A stretch of DNA of 64,000 nucleotides from an uncultured Oscillospiraceae bacterium (GCA_900542145.1 UQMF01000003.1:1-64000); one strand, 5' to 3'; positions 26,103 to 35,801 are shown, counted from the first letter of the stretch. The notes: generated from the sequence alone by a model not told the origin. A program made the numbers and translations.

Positions 26103-27746
26103 ATGAGTTCTGTGAAAAGACTGACGGCGATGTTTGCCGCCGCTGTGATGGCGGTTTCCGCCTGCGGAACCGCTTCCGCGGAATCCGCGACGGGTACCGT
26201 GACCTCCACCGTGGAGCAGGAATACCTCGCTGTGAATAGTGCCCTCGGGAAGCCCACGGTTTCACTCAAAACCAGCAACGGGAAGGTAGTCCTGACCTGG
26301 AACAAACAGTCCGGGGCGGACGGGTACAAGGTGTATTATTCCGCCGACGGCAGGTCGTACAAGCTGGTAAAGACCACCGCAAAGCTGAAGTACTCCGCCA
26401 AGGCTCCGGCGAAGGGAAGCTACCGGGTGAGGGCGTACACGAAGCAGGACGGCAAGACGGTTTACGGAAGCTTCTCCAAGGCGGTTTCCGTTGGCAGCGG
26501 ACTTCTGCCGAATACGGACAAAACGCTGACTATACTGTCCTGGGAGCAGAATTCAGAGATCCCGGAGATCGTCGCCGCCTTTGAAGAGGACACCGGAATA
26601 AACGTTGAGCTGGTGTATTGCGGCGATAATACTGCAAATGCCAGGGTAGGCTATAAGGATTATATCACCTCCGGCAAGGGCGACGCCGACCTTATCATCA
26701 TGGAAAACGGCTGGATGGGGGACTTCATCTCCAACAAAAAGCTGACTGCGCCGCTGTCCGGCCTCGGGCTGACCCGGGAGGATTTCCCGAATGCGTTCGA
26801 ATACACGCTCGATGTTGGCTCCTTCAGGGGAGATCTGAAGGCGGTGTCCTACAACGCGTGCCCCGGCGCATTCCTGTACCGGGCTGACCTCGCGGAGCAG
26901 TATCTCGGCGTGGATTCCCCGGAGGAGATGGGCGTGCTCATCAGCAGCTGGGACGACTTCGCGGAAACAGGAAAGCTGCTCGCCGAGAAATCCGACAATG
27001 CGGTGGCGATTCAGTCCACCTATCAGGGAATGTGGAACGCCTTCAGATGTAACCCGACCGCCTGGGTAAAGGACGGAGATCTCGACGATACTAAAATGAG
27101 GGATTTTCTTGATCTCATGAGAGTGATGAAGTCCGACAAGTCAGTCAGAAATACCGCTATGTGGGACGCGCCCTGGTTCAACAGCATATATGACGGAACC
27201 GCGCTCGGCGAGTTCGTTCCCACCTGGGGACTTATGGACAGCGAGGGAAGCGTACTGAGCTACATGGCGAACGGCGCGTTCAACGACGGCAAGGACGCTT
27301 CGGAAACGAGAAGGCTCGCCATCTGCGAGGGACCCGGCGGCTGGTACTGGGGCGGAACATACATAGGTGTCGCCAAGACCTGCAACAGCCGTTCCCAGGC
27401 GAAAAGGTTCCTCGAGTACACCTGCCGGAACGCGAAGAGCATGAGGAAGCTTTCCGGAATCGACAGCAGCATGTTCATGAACAACCGCAAGGTAGTCAGC
27501 GCGGCTAAGCCGCAGAACAGCCTGCTGGAGAACTCCAACTATTATGACGTGCTGATAAAGTCCGCCGAGGATATCTCCTATAAGAACGGCAATGCAAACG
27601 ACGATCTCATTGCAGACGTTGCCTGGGAGAATATGTACGAGATCCTGACCGACGATGAATCCACTATCGACGACTGGGAGTACGATGACGCGTTATTGTA
27701 CTTCAGCCATTTTGTGGGCTGCTCAATACCCCTCTGGAAGGGCTAA
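26103..27746 (+). CDS. solute-binding lipoprotein with N-terminal FN3-like domain
   Basis: 547 residues. The signal peptide ends in a lipobox-like VSAC, so Cys21 is probably lipidated. About 38-135 is a fibronectin type III-like fold (VVLTWNKQSGADGYKVYYSADG... SYRVRAYT), and about 140-547 an extracellular solute-binding domain of the sugar-binding (family 1) type: LTILSWEQNSEIPEIVAAFEEDTGINVELVY, GDADLIIMENGWMG, and GGWYWGGTYIGVAKTC. AAAGGA precedes the ATG. No permease or ATPase genes lie nearby, so it must use a transporter encoded elsewhere or act as a surface sugar binder. Confidence 0.85.
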   Translation: MSSVKRLTAMFAAAVMAVSACGTASAESATGTVTSTVEQEYLAVNSALGKPTVSLKTSNGKVVLTWNKQSGADGYKVYYSADGRSYKLVKTTAKLKYSAKAPAKGSYRVRAYTKQDGKTVYGSFSKAVSVGSGLLPNTDKTLTILSWEQNSEIPEIVAAFEEDTGINVELVYCGDNTANARVGYKDYITSGKGDADLIIMENGWMGDFISNKKLTAPLSGLGLTREDFPNAFEYTLDVGSFRGDLKAVSYNACPGAFLYRADLAEQYLGVDSPEEMGVLISSWDDFAETGKLLAEKSDNAVAIQSTYQGMWNAFRCNPTAWVKDGDLDDTKMRDFLDLMRVMKSDKSVRNTAMWDAPWFNSIYDGTALGEFVPTWGLMDSEGSVLSYMANGAFNDGKDASETRRLAICEGPGGWYWGGTYIGVAKTCNSRSQAKRFLEYTCRNAKSMRKLSGIDSSMFMNNRKVVSAAKPQNSLLENSNYYDVLIKSAEDISYKNGNANDDLIADVAWENMYEILTDDESTIDDWEYDDALLYFSHFVGCSIPLWKG

Positions 27747-27748
27747 GA

Positions 27749-27782
27749 AAAACTCCTGTGGTTTGCGCCGCAGGAGTTTTTT
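27749..27782. terminator. bidirectional terminator
   Basis: AAACTCCTG / CAGGAGTTT stem with A-run before and TTTTTT after, between convergent genes. Confidence 0.88.
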
Positions 27783-27786
27783 GTTA

Positions 27787-28923
27787 TCAGAGATAGCGGA
27801 GCAGGTCCTTTTCCTCGCCGTTCTCAATGTAGAGCCGTGGGACCCTGGTGCCGATACAGCACAGCAGTTCGTAGCAGATGGTGTCGGCGATCTCCGCAGC
27901 ATGGTCGATGGAGGATCCGCCGAAGGTTTCGTTGGAATACACCGTCACCACGTCGCCTATCTTTGCTTCGGGAATGTCAGTGATGTCGATCATCGTCTGA
28001 TCCATGCAGATCCTACCGCAGACGGGCGCCGGCTTACCGCAGACGAGTACGTTCCACTTTCCGGAAAGCTTGCGGTTAAAGCCGTCCGCGTAGCCGCAGG
28101 GGATAAGCGCCAGCCGGGTTGGCTTGTCGGCGGTGAATGTTCTGCCGTAGCTTACCGTGTCGCCGGGCTGTATTGTCTTGATCTGGCTTATTACGGATTT
28201 CAGGCTGAATATCGAGCTTATTCCGTCGGGGAGCGGATATTCGATGTTGGGGCGGTGTCCGTACATCACTATTCCTGCACGGACGAAATCCGCGCCGAAA
28301 TCCTTGTGGAAGAGTATTCCGCCGCTGTTCTGACAGTGCATGGGGATTCCGCGCGGCTTGCAGATATCCGCAATGCGCTTGTATTGCAGGCGTGTGAATT
28401 CCTCGTCCTCCTGCTCAAGGGAATCCGCCACGGCGAAGTGAGTGTACCCGGCGCGGCAGTCCAGACCCGGCAGCGAAAGTATTCTGTCCGCTTCCTCGCC
28501 GGTGGTTATGCCGACGCGGGACATTCCGGTGTCGAACTTGATGTGCACGGGGACTTTCACGCCAGCCTTTACGGCAGCCGCCGAAAGTTCCTCCGCATAG
28601 GGAACGCTGCCCACGGTGAATATATAATTCTTGTCAGCGTTTTCGATGACGAGGGGAATATCGCAGTAGCCGAAGAGGAGAATGTCGCCTTCCACCTTTG
28701 CGGAGGAGAGATTCTGCGCTTCCCAAAGGTTGGATACGGCGAAGTGCTTTACGCCGCAGCCGTTGAGCGCCTTTGCGGTGCCTGCGTCGCCGTGCCCGTA
28801 TGCGTTTGCCTTGACGATGGCAATTATATCCTTTCCGCCTGCGTATCCGCGGATAATATCTATATTCTTTTTCAGGACGTCGAGATCTATTTCCGCCCAT
28901 GTTCTGTGATAAAAATTCTTCAT
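27787..28923 (-). CDS. alr: alanine racemase
   Basis: 378-residue PLP enzyme converting L- to D-alanine for peptidoglycan. The PLP-lysine is K38 in IVKANAYGHG; the second catalytic base is the Tyr in VSYGRTF (about 265); HFAVSN and RAGIVMYGHRP are family blocks, and CMDQTMIDIT is near the C-terminus. GAGGAG precedes ATG 28923. Full length, single gene. Confidence 0.95.
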   Translation of the reverse strand: MKNFYHRTWAEIDLDVLKKNIDIIRGYAGGKDIIAIVKANAYGHGDAGTAKALNGCGVKHFAVSNLWEAQNLSSAKVEGDILLFGYCDIPLVIENADKNYIFTVGSVPYAEELSAAAVKAGVKVPVHIKFDTGMSRVGITTGEEADRILSLPGLDCRAGYTHFAVADSLEQEDEEFTRLQYKRIADICKPRGIPMHCQNSGGILFHKDFGADFVRAGIVMYGHRPNIEYPLPDGISSIFSLKSVISQIKTIQPGDTVSYGRTFTADKPTRLALIPCGYADGFNRKLSGKWNVLVCGKPAPVCGRICMDQTMIDITDIPEAKIGDVVTVYSNETFGGSSIDHAAEIADTICYELLCCIGTRVPRLYIENGEEKDLLRYL

Positions 28924-28940
28924 GTTCGCTCCTCAATGTG

Positions 28941-28969
28941 TTGAAATTTCTGAAAAAGTGTGGTATAAT
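28941..28969 (+). promoter_or_regulatory. promoter of LCP-like operon
   Basis: TTGAAA (28941-28946), 17-base spacer, TATAAT (28964-28969). The leader of about 170 bases contains a GCGGA/TCCGC hairpin (about 29004-29020). Confidence 0.75.
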
Positions 28970-29143
28970 AAAAGAGGTGTACGTTATTGAATAATAGCTT
29001 CACGGCGGACTTGCTCCGCGTAATATAAACTATGCCGCAGATTTTCAGATATACCTTACATATTATATTACTTATTCCGGAAAAATTCAATACCTTTTCG
29101 GAAATACAGCTGAAAAATTGAAGAGCAGACGAAAGGCGAGAAC

Positions 29144-30031
29144 ATGGCAGTACGCAGAAAAAGTAACTGGTATATATACTTCATAGCATTCGGAATCACC
29201 CTGGCAATGATAATCATGGCAGTAATTTCCCTCAAGGATTTCATATTCTCGGAGAGCACCGAAACAGGGCTGAACACAAATGGCACGCTTTCCGAGGATT
29301 TTGTCCCGGACTCCGGCATGAACATGGCTGTTCTTACAATGATATCCGATTCCGAGAGTGATATGCCGTCGCTGTTCATTGCGGCGATGTACGACGCGGT
29401 TGAGAACAGACTCACTTATATTCCGCTGAACGATGGTATTGCCCTGGCTTCCGCCGGAAGAACGCTTCCGAATGTGTATGCGGCACAGGGCGGCTCCGGA
29501 GTTGTCAGCGCTGTTTCCGATGTGCTGGGCGTAAAGTTTGACGGATATATCCGCTTCACGCGCAACAGCCTTATGAACCTTTTTTCTACATTTGGCAACG
29601 TGGAATACGATGTTGCAAAAACGCTGCTCATCAATGACGGCGCGGAGGTCGAGGCGATAAACTCAGGCAAGCAGATATTCACTGCGGAAAGGCTCTTCAG
29701 ATATATCATGCTTGCGGATTTCGATGAGGGCGAAAGCTACAGATTCAACATGATAGGCTCAATCCTCATTGAACTTGTAAACCAGAATGTTACCTATATC
29801 GACAGCTCCTTGCTGGACGTCTATGCTTCAAATATCATCGATAATGCGGAAACGGACCTTACTCTCGACCGCTATAAGCACAGTAAGGCGGCAATGCTGA
29901 ACACGATACAGTACGGTATAAATCCTGCGGAGTACTACGTTCCCTATGGAGAGTACAACGACGACGGAAGCTTCACGATTTCCGACAATTCCCTCGTCAC
30001 TATCCGTCAGAAATCCGGACAGTCAGAATAA
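29144..30031 (+). CDS. membrane-anchored LCP-like protein
   Basis: 295 residues. A membrane helix at about 10-30 leaves the rest outside. The body resembles a diverged LytR-CpsA-Psr domain: DSESDMPSLFIAAMYDAVENRLTYIPLNDGIAL matches the family's DS...D.i...sid and IPRDt strands, followed by YAAQGGSGVVSAVSDVLGVKFDGYIRFT. The usual Arg residues that bind the polyprenyl pyrophosphate are not obvious, so it may not be a working glycopolymer ligase. AAAGGCGAG precedes the ATG. First gene of a run continuing with LUD, manA, a ROK kinase and ilvD. Confidence 0.65.
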   Translation: MAVRRKSNWYIYFIAFGITLAMIIMAVISLKDFIFSESTETGLNTNGTLSEDFVPDSGMNMAVLTMISDSESDMPSLFIAAMYDAVENRLTYIPLNDGIALASAGRTLPNVYAAQGGSGVVSAVSDVLGVKFDGYIRFTRNSLMNLFSTFGNVEYDVAKTLLINDGAEVEAINSGKQIFTAERLFRYIMLADFDEGESYRFNMIGSILIELVNQNVTYIDSSLLDVYASNIIDNAETDLTLDRYKHSKAAMLNTIQYGINPAEYYVPYGEYNDDGSFTISDNSLVTIRQKSGQSE

Positions 30032-30040
30032 GGAGATAAC

Positions 30041-30658
30041 ATGCAGGAGAGAATACAGCGCACAATGGCGGCGCTTGAAAAGAACAACATGAAGGCGTAT
30101 TACGCCGAGAGCCGGGAGCAGCTCCACGACCTGGTGCGTTCCCTGGTGAAGGACGACCGTCTGATAACCGCCGGCGGTTCCGTGACCCTGGAGGAATCCG
30201 GCGTGAAGCAGCTGCTGATGACGGAGTTCAGGGGGATATACCTTGACCGCTCCGAGGGCACGACTCCCGAGGAAGTGGAGGATATTCTGCACAAGGCTTT
30301 TGTTTCCGACACGTTCTTTGCAAGCAGCAACGCTGTCACCGAGGAAGGCGAGCTTTACAACGTGGACGGCAGGGGAAACCGCGTGGCCGCAATGATCTAC
30401 GGTCCCACGCAGGTGGTCCTCATCGTCGGCGTGAACAAGCTGGTTAAGAACATGGAGGAAGCCGTCCATCGCGTGGAGCAGGTCGCTGCTCCGCTTAACA
30501 CCAAGCGGCTGAATTCCGGCACTCCCTGCGAGATCACCGGGAACTGCGCCCGCTGCCGCAGCAAGGGCAGGATATGCTGCTCCTATGTCCGCATGGCGCA
30601 GCAGCGCGTCAGGGACAGAATAAAGGTAATTATCGTCAACGAAAACCTTGGCTATTAA
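30041..30658 (+). CDS. LUD-domain protein (LutC/YkgG-like)
   Basis: 205 residues forming a single LUD domain: VKDDRLITAGGSVTLEESGV near the start, ASSNAVTEEGELYNVDGRGNRVAAMIYGP in the middle, and VVLIVGVNKLVKNMEEAVHRVEQVAAPLN. A cysteine cluster (CEITGNCARCRSKGRICCS, about 162-180) suggests an Fe-S or zinc site. The family is linked to lactate utilisation, but here no lutA/lutB partner is present. AAGGAG precedes the ATG. Confidence 0.85.
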   Translation: MQERIQRTMAALEKNNMKAYYAESREQLHDLVRSLVKDDRLITAGGSVTLEESGVKQLLMTEFRGIYLDRSEGTTPEEVEDILHKAFVSDTFFASSNAVTEEGELYNVDGRGNRVAAMIYGPTQVVLIVGVNKLVKNMEEAVHRVEQVAAPLNTKRLNSGTPCEITGNCARCRSKGRICCSYVRMAQQRVRDRIKVIIVNENLGY

Positions 30659-30674
30659 GAAAGGATACATAAAT

Positions 30675-31643
30675 ATGGCAATATTAAAGCTGAAAGCGCC
30701 CTGCAAGGATTACATCTGGGGCGGAAACAGACTCCGTGAGGAATACGGCAAGGAGCTTGACTCCGACAAGATTGCAGAAAGCTGGGAGCTTTCCTGCCAC
30801 AAGGACGGTCAGAGTATGATCGTCGGCGGTGAATTCGACGGAAAGACACTTTCGGATTACATCGAAGCAAAGGGTAAGTCCGCCGTTCTGGGCAAGAACT
30901 GCGACCGCTTTGAGTACTTCCCGGTGCTGATAAAGCTCATCGACGCAAAGGACAACCTTTCCGTTCAGGTGCACCCCTCCAATGATTACGCGCTGAGAGT
31001 CGAGGGAGAGTACGGCAAGACCGAGATGTGGTACATCGTAGACTGCGATCCCGGCGCTGAGCTGCTCTACGGCTTCAAGCACGAGATAAGCAAAGAGGAA
31101 TTCGCCGAGCGTATTGCAAACAACACACTCCTGGAGGTTACAAACAACGTTCCCGTACATAAGGGCGATGTATTCTTCATTGAGAGCGGCACGCTTCACG
31201 CAATCGGCAAGGGAATCCTCATAGCGGAGATACAGCAGAACTCCAATACTACTTATAGAATCTACGATTACGGCAGAGTGGGCAAGGACGGCAAGCCCCG
31301 TGAACTCCACGTTGAGAAGGCTAAGGACGTTACAAATCTTGTTCCGCCGAAGTATCCCACTACAGCCCAGGGCGCTCCCACGTCTATCCAGGGCGGCACT
31401 GAAACTCTGCTGCGCTCCTGCGAGTATTTCAATGTGAACAAGCTTGAGCTTGACGGAACCACCAGGCTCACCGCTGGTGAAGGTTCCTTCAACTCGCTGC
31501 TGGTGCTGGACGGCACTTTCGAAGTTGCTGCCGGCTCTGATAAGGCGACCGCAAGGAAGGGCGACAGCCTGTTCATCAGCGCAGGGACCGGCGATTACAC
31601 GGTTTCCGGAAAGGGCATGATAATCCTCACCGACATCATCTGA
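30675..31643 (+). CDS. manA: mannose-6-phosphate isomerase, class I
   Basis: 322 residues. It interconverts mannose-6-phosphate and fructose-6-phosphate. Zinc ligands are in VQVHPSNDYA and GTLHAIG, and the family motif IQQNSNTTYRIYDYGR is complete. AAAGGA precedes ATG 30675, which I prefer to an upstream in-frame ATG. Short relative to E. coli ManA but standard for Firmicutes. Followed 13 bases later by the ROK kinase, which makes functional sense. Confidence 0.93.
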   Translation: MAILKLKAPCKDYIWGGNRLREEYGKELDSDKIAESWELSCHKDGQSMIVGGEFDGKTLSDYIEAKGKSAVLGKNCDRFEYFPVLIKLIDAKDNLSVQVHPSNDYALRVEGEYGKTEMWYIVDCDPGAELLYGFKHEISKEEFAERIANNTLLEVTNNVPVHKGDVFFIESGTLHAIGKGILIAEIQQNSNTTYRIYDYGRVGKDGKPRELHVEKAKDVTNLVPPKYPTTAQGAPTSIQGGTETLLRSCEYFNVNKLELDGTTRLTAGEGSFNSLLVLDGTFEVAAGSDKATARKGDSLFISAGTGDYTVSGKGMIILTDII

Positions 31644-31656
31644 CAGGAGGCGTAAT

Positions 31657-32616
31657 ATGGCAAAGCACCTCGGCATAGACATCGGCGGCACAAATATCGC
31701 ATGCGGCGTAGTGAATGAGGAATGCGAGATAATCGCGCGTTCCAAGGTCAAGACAAATTCCCCCAGACCGTATTCCGAGATACTTGCGGATATAATCCGC
31801 GCTGCGGAGCTTGCCTGCGCAGAAGCCGGAATAACTCCGCAGCAGCTGGATTCCATCGGTATTGGCTGCCCGGGCACCTGCAACCAGGCGACCGGCGTGG
31901 TGGAGTACTCCAACAATCTGGGATTCGTCAATGCGCCCCTGCGCACTGACATCGAGGCAAAGTTCGGGGTGCCCACATATCTCGGCAACGACGCGGACGC
32001 CGCAGCATACGGCGAGTATTGCGCCGGCGCGGCAAAGGGCGCGGATTCCGCGGTGGTGATAACTCTTGGGACCGGCGTAGGCTCCGGAATAATCATCGAC
32101 GGGAAGATATACAGCGGCTCCAATTTTGCCGGCGGCGAGATCGGGCATACGGTCATTGTCGTGGACGGACGACCCTGTACCTGCGGACGCCGGGGCTGCT
32201 TTGAGGCGTATTCCTCCGCAACGGGTCTGGTGAATACCACCCTGGAGTTTGCCGGGAAATACCCTGAGAGCCTTATGGCGAAGATGATAAAGCAGGATGG
32301 CAGGGCCAGCGCAAGGACAGCATACCAGGCAATGAAGCAGGGCGACGAAGCCGGAAAGCTCGTCACCGACCTGTTTGTAAAGTACCTCGCGGTAGGTATT
32401 ACGAATGTTATTAATATATTCCAGCCGGATATTCTGTGTATCGGCGGCGGAGTATGCAACGAGGGCGATACTCTGCTGATTCCGCTGAAAAAGGCGGTGG
32501 CGGAGCAGGTCTACTCCAAGAGAAGCGCTAAAAATACCGGGATCGTGATATGCTCCCTCGGTAATGACGCAGGAATAATCGGCGCGGCAATGCTGCACAG
32601 ATCCTGCAATAAATAA
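31657..32616 (+). CDS. ROK-family sugar kinase (glucokinase-like)
   Basis: 319 residues. DIGGTNIACGVV is the ATP-binding phosphate-1 motif; ECEI and GIGCPGTCNQATG are further blocks; NDADAAAYGE contains the catalytic Asp; GGEIGHTVI and CTCGRRGCFEAYSS form the zinc motif typical of ROK kinases. No DNA-binding domain, so an enzyme rather than a repressor. AGGAGG precedes the ATG. Probably phosphorylates glucose or mannose feeding the upstream isomerase. Confidence 0.92.
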   Translation: MAKHLGIDIGGTNIACGVVNEECEIIARSKVKTNSPRPYSEILADIIRAAELACAEAGITPQQLDSIGIGCPGTCNQATGVVEYSNNLGFVNAPLRTDIEAKFGVPTYLGNDADAAAYGEYCAGAAKGADSAVVITLGTGVGSGIIIDGKIYSGSNFAGGEIGHTVIVVDGRPCTCGRRGCFEAYSSATGLVNTTLEFAGKYPESLMAKMIKQDGRASARTAYQAMKQGDEAGKLVTDLFVKYLAVGITNVINIFQPDILCIGGGVCNEGDTLLIPLKKAVAEQVYSKRSAKNTGIVICSLGNDAGIIGAAMLHRSCNK

Positions 32617-32649
32617 AGATAACCCGAAAACGGGCGGAAAGGAAACATC

Positions 32650-34305
32650 ATGAGAAGTGATCTTATCAAAGAGGGCGTTGAAAAGACTCCTCACAGAGCG
32701 ATACTCAAGGCTCTGGGCGTAACCGACAGCGAAATGCACAGACCTTTCATCGCTGTAGTCTGTGCTGCCAGCGACTATGTTCCTGGTCATATGCACCTGC
32801 ACGAGATCTCCCGCGCAGTCAAGGACGGTATCAGAAACGCAGGCGGTGTTCCGTTTGAGTTCTTCACCATCGGCGTATGCGACGGACTTGCAATGAACCA
32901 CAAGGGTATGAGATATTCCCTGGCTTCCCGAGAGCTGATTGCCGATTCCATTGAGGTAATGCTGACTGCACATCCCTTGGACGGTGTTGTGTTCATTCCG
33001 AACTGCGACAAGATCGTTCCCGGAATGGTGCTGGCGGCTGCCAGAATGAACCTGCCTGCCATCTTCTGCAGCGGCGGTCCTATGAACCCCGGCTGCGTAC
33101 AGGGCAAGCGCGTGGGCTATTCCGAGATCTATGAGGCTATCGGTCAGTACTCCAACGGCGAGATCGGCGACGATGTGATCAAGGACTTTGAGGACAACGC
33201 ATGCCCCACCTGCGGCAGCTGCTCCGGTATGTACACCGCGAACTCCATGAACTGCCTGACCGAGGCGCTCGGACTTGCACTTCCTACCGCCGGAACTGAG
33301 CCTGCAGTAAATTCCGCACGCCGCAGACTTGCGAAGGAATCCGGCGAGCGCGCTGTCGAGCTTGTAAAGCAGAATATCCGTCCGCTTGATATCCTCACCA
33401 AGAAGAATATGCTGAATGCGCTGGCTACCGATATGGCTATCGGCGCTTCCTCCAATACCGTACTCCACCTGCTTGCCATTGCGCACGAAGCTAAGGTAGA
33501 CATCACCCTAGACGACATCGACCAGATGAGCAGAAAGACTCCGCAGCTGGCGAAGCTGAATCCTGCTTCCAGTGTGTTCATCACCGACCTGAATGCCGTA
33601 GGAGGAATCCAGACTGTTATCCGCGAGCTTTCCAAGGGCGGACATGTGAATACCGATGTGCTGACAGTATCCGGCACCCAGGCTGACCGTATTGCTAAGG
33701 CTAAGGATGCTGACGGCGTGATCGTTCACAAGGTCGATGACCCGATCCGCAAGGACGGCGGAATTGCAATCTTGAGCGGTAACCTCGCAGAGCACGGCTC
33801 CGTAGTAAAGCAGGGCGCAGTAAAGCCCGAGATGATGGACTTCACCGGAACCGCACGCGTATTCAACGGCGAGCAGGCTGCATGTGATGCGATACTCGGC
33901 GGCGCCATCAAGGCGGGGGATGTGGTAGTTATCCGCTACGAAGGTCCGAAGGGCGGCCCCGGAATGCCGGAAATGCTGGCTCCGACCGCTGCGATCGTCG
34001 GCAAGGGACTTGACGGCAACGTGGCACTTATCACCGACGGACGTTTCAGCGGCGCTTCCCGTGGCGCTGCGATCGGACATGTTTCTCCGGAAGCAGCCGA
34101 GGGCGGACTTATCGCGTTCGTTGAGGACGGCGATAAGATACACATTGATATCCCGAACCGCAGCATTACACTGCTGGTTGACGACGCGGAGATCGCAAAG
34201 CGCAGGGAGAAGGGCATTCTTCCTCCCAAGGAGCTTGACGGCTACCTCAAGAGATACGCGAAGTTAGTTACCTCCTCCAATACCGGCGCGGTATTTGCTG
34301 ACTGA
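32650..34305 (+). CDS. ilvD: dihydroxy-acid dehydratase
   Basis: 551 residues. It converts dihydroxy acids to 2-keto acids in valine, leucine and isoleucine synthesis, using an Fe-S cluster. PNCDKIVPGM and CPTCGSCSGMYTANSMNCLTEALG hold the cluster cysteines; GRFSGASRGAAIGHVSPEA is the C-terminal signature. AAAGGAAAC precedes the ATG. Terminator follows. Confidence 0.95.
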   Translation: MRSDLIKEGVEKTPHRAILKALGVTDSEMHRPFIAVVCAASDYVPGHMHLHEISRAVKDGIRNAGGVPFEFFTIGVCDGLAMNHKGMRYSLASRELIADSIEVMLTAHPLDGVVFIPNCDKIVPGMVLAAARMNLPAIFCSGGPMNPGCVQGKRVGYSEIYEAIGQYSNGEIGDDVIKDFEDNACPTCGSCSGMYTANSMNCLTEALGLALPTAGTEPAVNSARRRLAKESGERAVELVKQNIRPLDILTKKNMLNALATDMAIGASSNTVLHLLAIAHEAKVDITLDDIDQMSRKTPQLAKLNPASSVFITDLNAVGGIQTVIRELSKGGHVNTDVLTVSGTQADRIAKAKDADGVIVHKVDDPIRKDGGIAILSGNLAEHGSVVKQGAVKPEMMDFTGTARVFNGEQAACDAILGGAIKAGDVVVIRYEGPKGGPGMPEMLAPTAAIVGKGLDGNVALITDGRFSGASRGAAIGHVSPEAAEGGLIAFVEDGDKIHIDIPNRSITLLVDDAEIAKRREKGILPPKELDGYLKRYAKLVTSSNTGAVFAD

Positions 34306-34316
34306 TAATTACATCG

Positions 34317-34352
34317 CAGCCCCTGTCATAATGGCAGGGGCTTGTTCTTTTT
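34317..34352 (+). terminator. terminator after ilvD
   Basis: GCCCCTG / CAGGGGC stem with TTGTTCTTTTT tail. It lies just before the M50 protease gene. Confidence 0.85.
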
Positions 34353-34378
34353 CCGGAGGCAGGCGCATAGGATATACC

Positions 34379-34954
34379 ATGATCGAATTAAAACTGAAGC
34401 GGACGGCTCTCCGGTTGGATTTCACTTTCGTGGCGGTGCTGGCGCTGTTTTTCTGGCTGGACTCCGGCGGATTCGGGCTTATCACTCTGGCGGTATGCGC
34501 GGCGCATGAAATGGCGCACCTTGCGGTAATGCTCATGTGCGGCATAATCCCGGAGAGCGTGACTTTTTACGGTGCCGGTATTCGTATCTCCGCGCCGGAT
34601 ACAGAGTGCACTCCCCCTGGTGTGCAGGCGGCGGTGTATTCCGCCGGGTGCTTGATGAATTTCCTGTTGGCTGCGGTGATGGCTGCCTGCGGATTCCCGG
34701 AAGCGGCGGCGATCAGCCTGTTCACCGGGTGCTTCAATATGCTGCCGATAGGTGAGTTTGACGGGCGCAGGCTGCTGAAATTGTTCGTGCTGTCCCACGC
34801 ACGCCCCGAGCATGTGGACTGCATACTTTTCTGGAGCGGAGTCCTCTCAGCTGTGCTGTGCGGCGCGGCTATTATCCTGGGCGGCAGGGGAGTCAGCCCA
34901 ACGCTTGCGATAACATGGGCGTATATTATTATAATGTCGCTGCGAACAGTGTAA
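34379..34954 (+). CDS. site-2 protease-like (M50) membrane metalloprotease
   Basis: 191 residues with about five membrane helices. HEMAH (about residue 44) in the first long helix matches the zinc HExxH of M50 proteases, and GEFDGRRLL (about 125) matches the second zinc motif (xxxDGxR). It is SpoIVFB-like in size but lacks a CBS domain. AGGATAT precedes ATG 34379; an upstream in-frame start at 34295 would run through the ilvD terminator, so I reject it. Substrate unknown. Confidence 0.8.
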   Translation: MIELKLKRTALRLDFTFVAVLALFFWLDSGGFGLITLAVCAAHEMAHLAVMLMCGIIPESVTFYGAGIRISAPDTECTPPGVQAAVYSAGCLMNFLLAAVMAACGFPEAAAISLFTGCFNMLPIGEFDGRRLLKLFVLSHARPEHVDCILFWSGVLSAVLCGAAIILGGRGVSPTLAITWAYIIIMSLRTV

Positions 34955-34992
34955 TAATAGTGTAAAATATTGTTATTTCGTCGAAAAAGGTA

Positions 34993-35021
34993 TTGACAGA
35001 CGGACAAAATTACTGTATAAT
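34993..35021 (+). promoter_or_regulatory. promoter of AIM24-family gene
   Basis: TTGACA (34993-34998), 17-base spacer, TATAAT (35016-35021). Confidence 0.87.
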
Positions 35022-35066
35022 AAATATACATTCATTGGCAATTTTTTATATGAAAAGGAGCTTTTT

Positions 35067-35738
35067 ATGAGGTATGAGATCAAAGGCGAGCCGCTGCCCG
35101 TCGTAATCGTTTATCTTGAGAGCGGAGAGTCCATCAAGTGCGAAAAGGGCGCTATGGCATGGATGACCCCCAACATGAAGATGGAAACCGGCGCCGGCGG
35201 AGTCGGCAAGGCTTTCGGCAGAATGTTCTCCGGCGAGTCCATGTTCCAGAATACATATACCGCTGTCGGCGGTCAGGGTATGATCGCGTTCGCTTCCAGC
35301 TTCCCCGGCTCTATCATTCCGATAGATGTCAGCAAGGGTGACTTCATCGTTCAGAAGTCCGGTTATCTTGCTTCCGAGTCTTCCGTTGAGCTTTCCATCG
35401 CTTTCCAGAAGAAGCTTGGCGCAGGATTCTTCGGCGGCGAGGGATTCATCATGCAGCGCCTTCACGGCACTGGTATGGCTTTCGTCGAGATAGATGGTTA
35501 TGTTGTCGAGTACGAGCTTCAGGCTGGTCAGCAGATGCTTATCGATACTGGTTATCTGGCTGCGATGTCCGGCTCCTGCACCATGGATATCCAGACAATC
35601 AAGGGCGTGGGCAACGTACTGTTCGGCGGCGAGGGTCTGTTCAACACTGTAGTTACAGGTCCCGGCAAGATCTATCTCCAGACAATGCCTATCAGCAATG
35701 TTGCTGCTGCTATCAACGGCTACATTACCAAGAGCTGA
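35067..35738 (+). CDS. AIM24 / TIGR00266 family protein
   Basis: 223 residues of all-beta, Gly-rich sequence typical of the family: GAMAWMTPNMKMETGAGG, FFGGEGFIMQRLHGTG, and the C-terminal LFGGEGLFNTVVTGPGKIYLQ. No signal peptide or cysteines. Bacterial members have no settled function. AAAAGGAG precedes the ATG; the gene has its own promoter and terminator and shows strongly biased codon use. Confidence 0.88.
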   Translation: MRYEIKGEPLPVVIVYLESGESIKCEKGAMAWMTPNMKMETGAGGVGKAFGRMFSGESMFQNTYTAVGGQGMIAFASSFPGSIIPIDVSKGDFIVQKSGYLASESSVELSIAFQKKLGAGFFGGEGFIMQRLHGTGMAFVEIDGYVVEYELQAGQQMLIDTGYLAAMSGSCTMDIQTIKGVGNVLFGGEGLFNTVVTGPGKIYLQTMPISNVAAAINGYITKS

Positions 35739-35755
35739 TTAATTATAAGAATACA

Positions 35756-35783
35756 GGGGCTGATTTTCAGCCCCTTTTTTATT
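35756..35783 (+). terminator. terminator after AIM24-family gene
   Basis: GGGGCTG / CAGCCCC stem with TTTTTTATT tail. Confidence 0.88.
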
Positions 35784-35801
35784 ACATTTTTGTAACAAAT
35801 A

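Noticed and set aside
34295..34378. Upstream start for the M50 protease
   Set aside because: It would place the first 28 codons across the ilvD terminator and lacks a ribosome site; ATG 34379 fits the family better.
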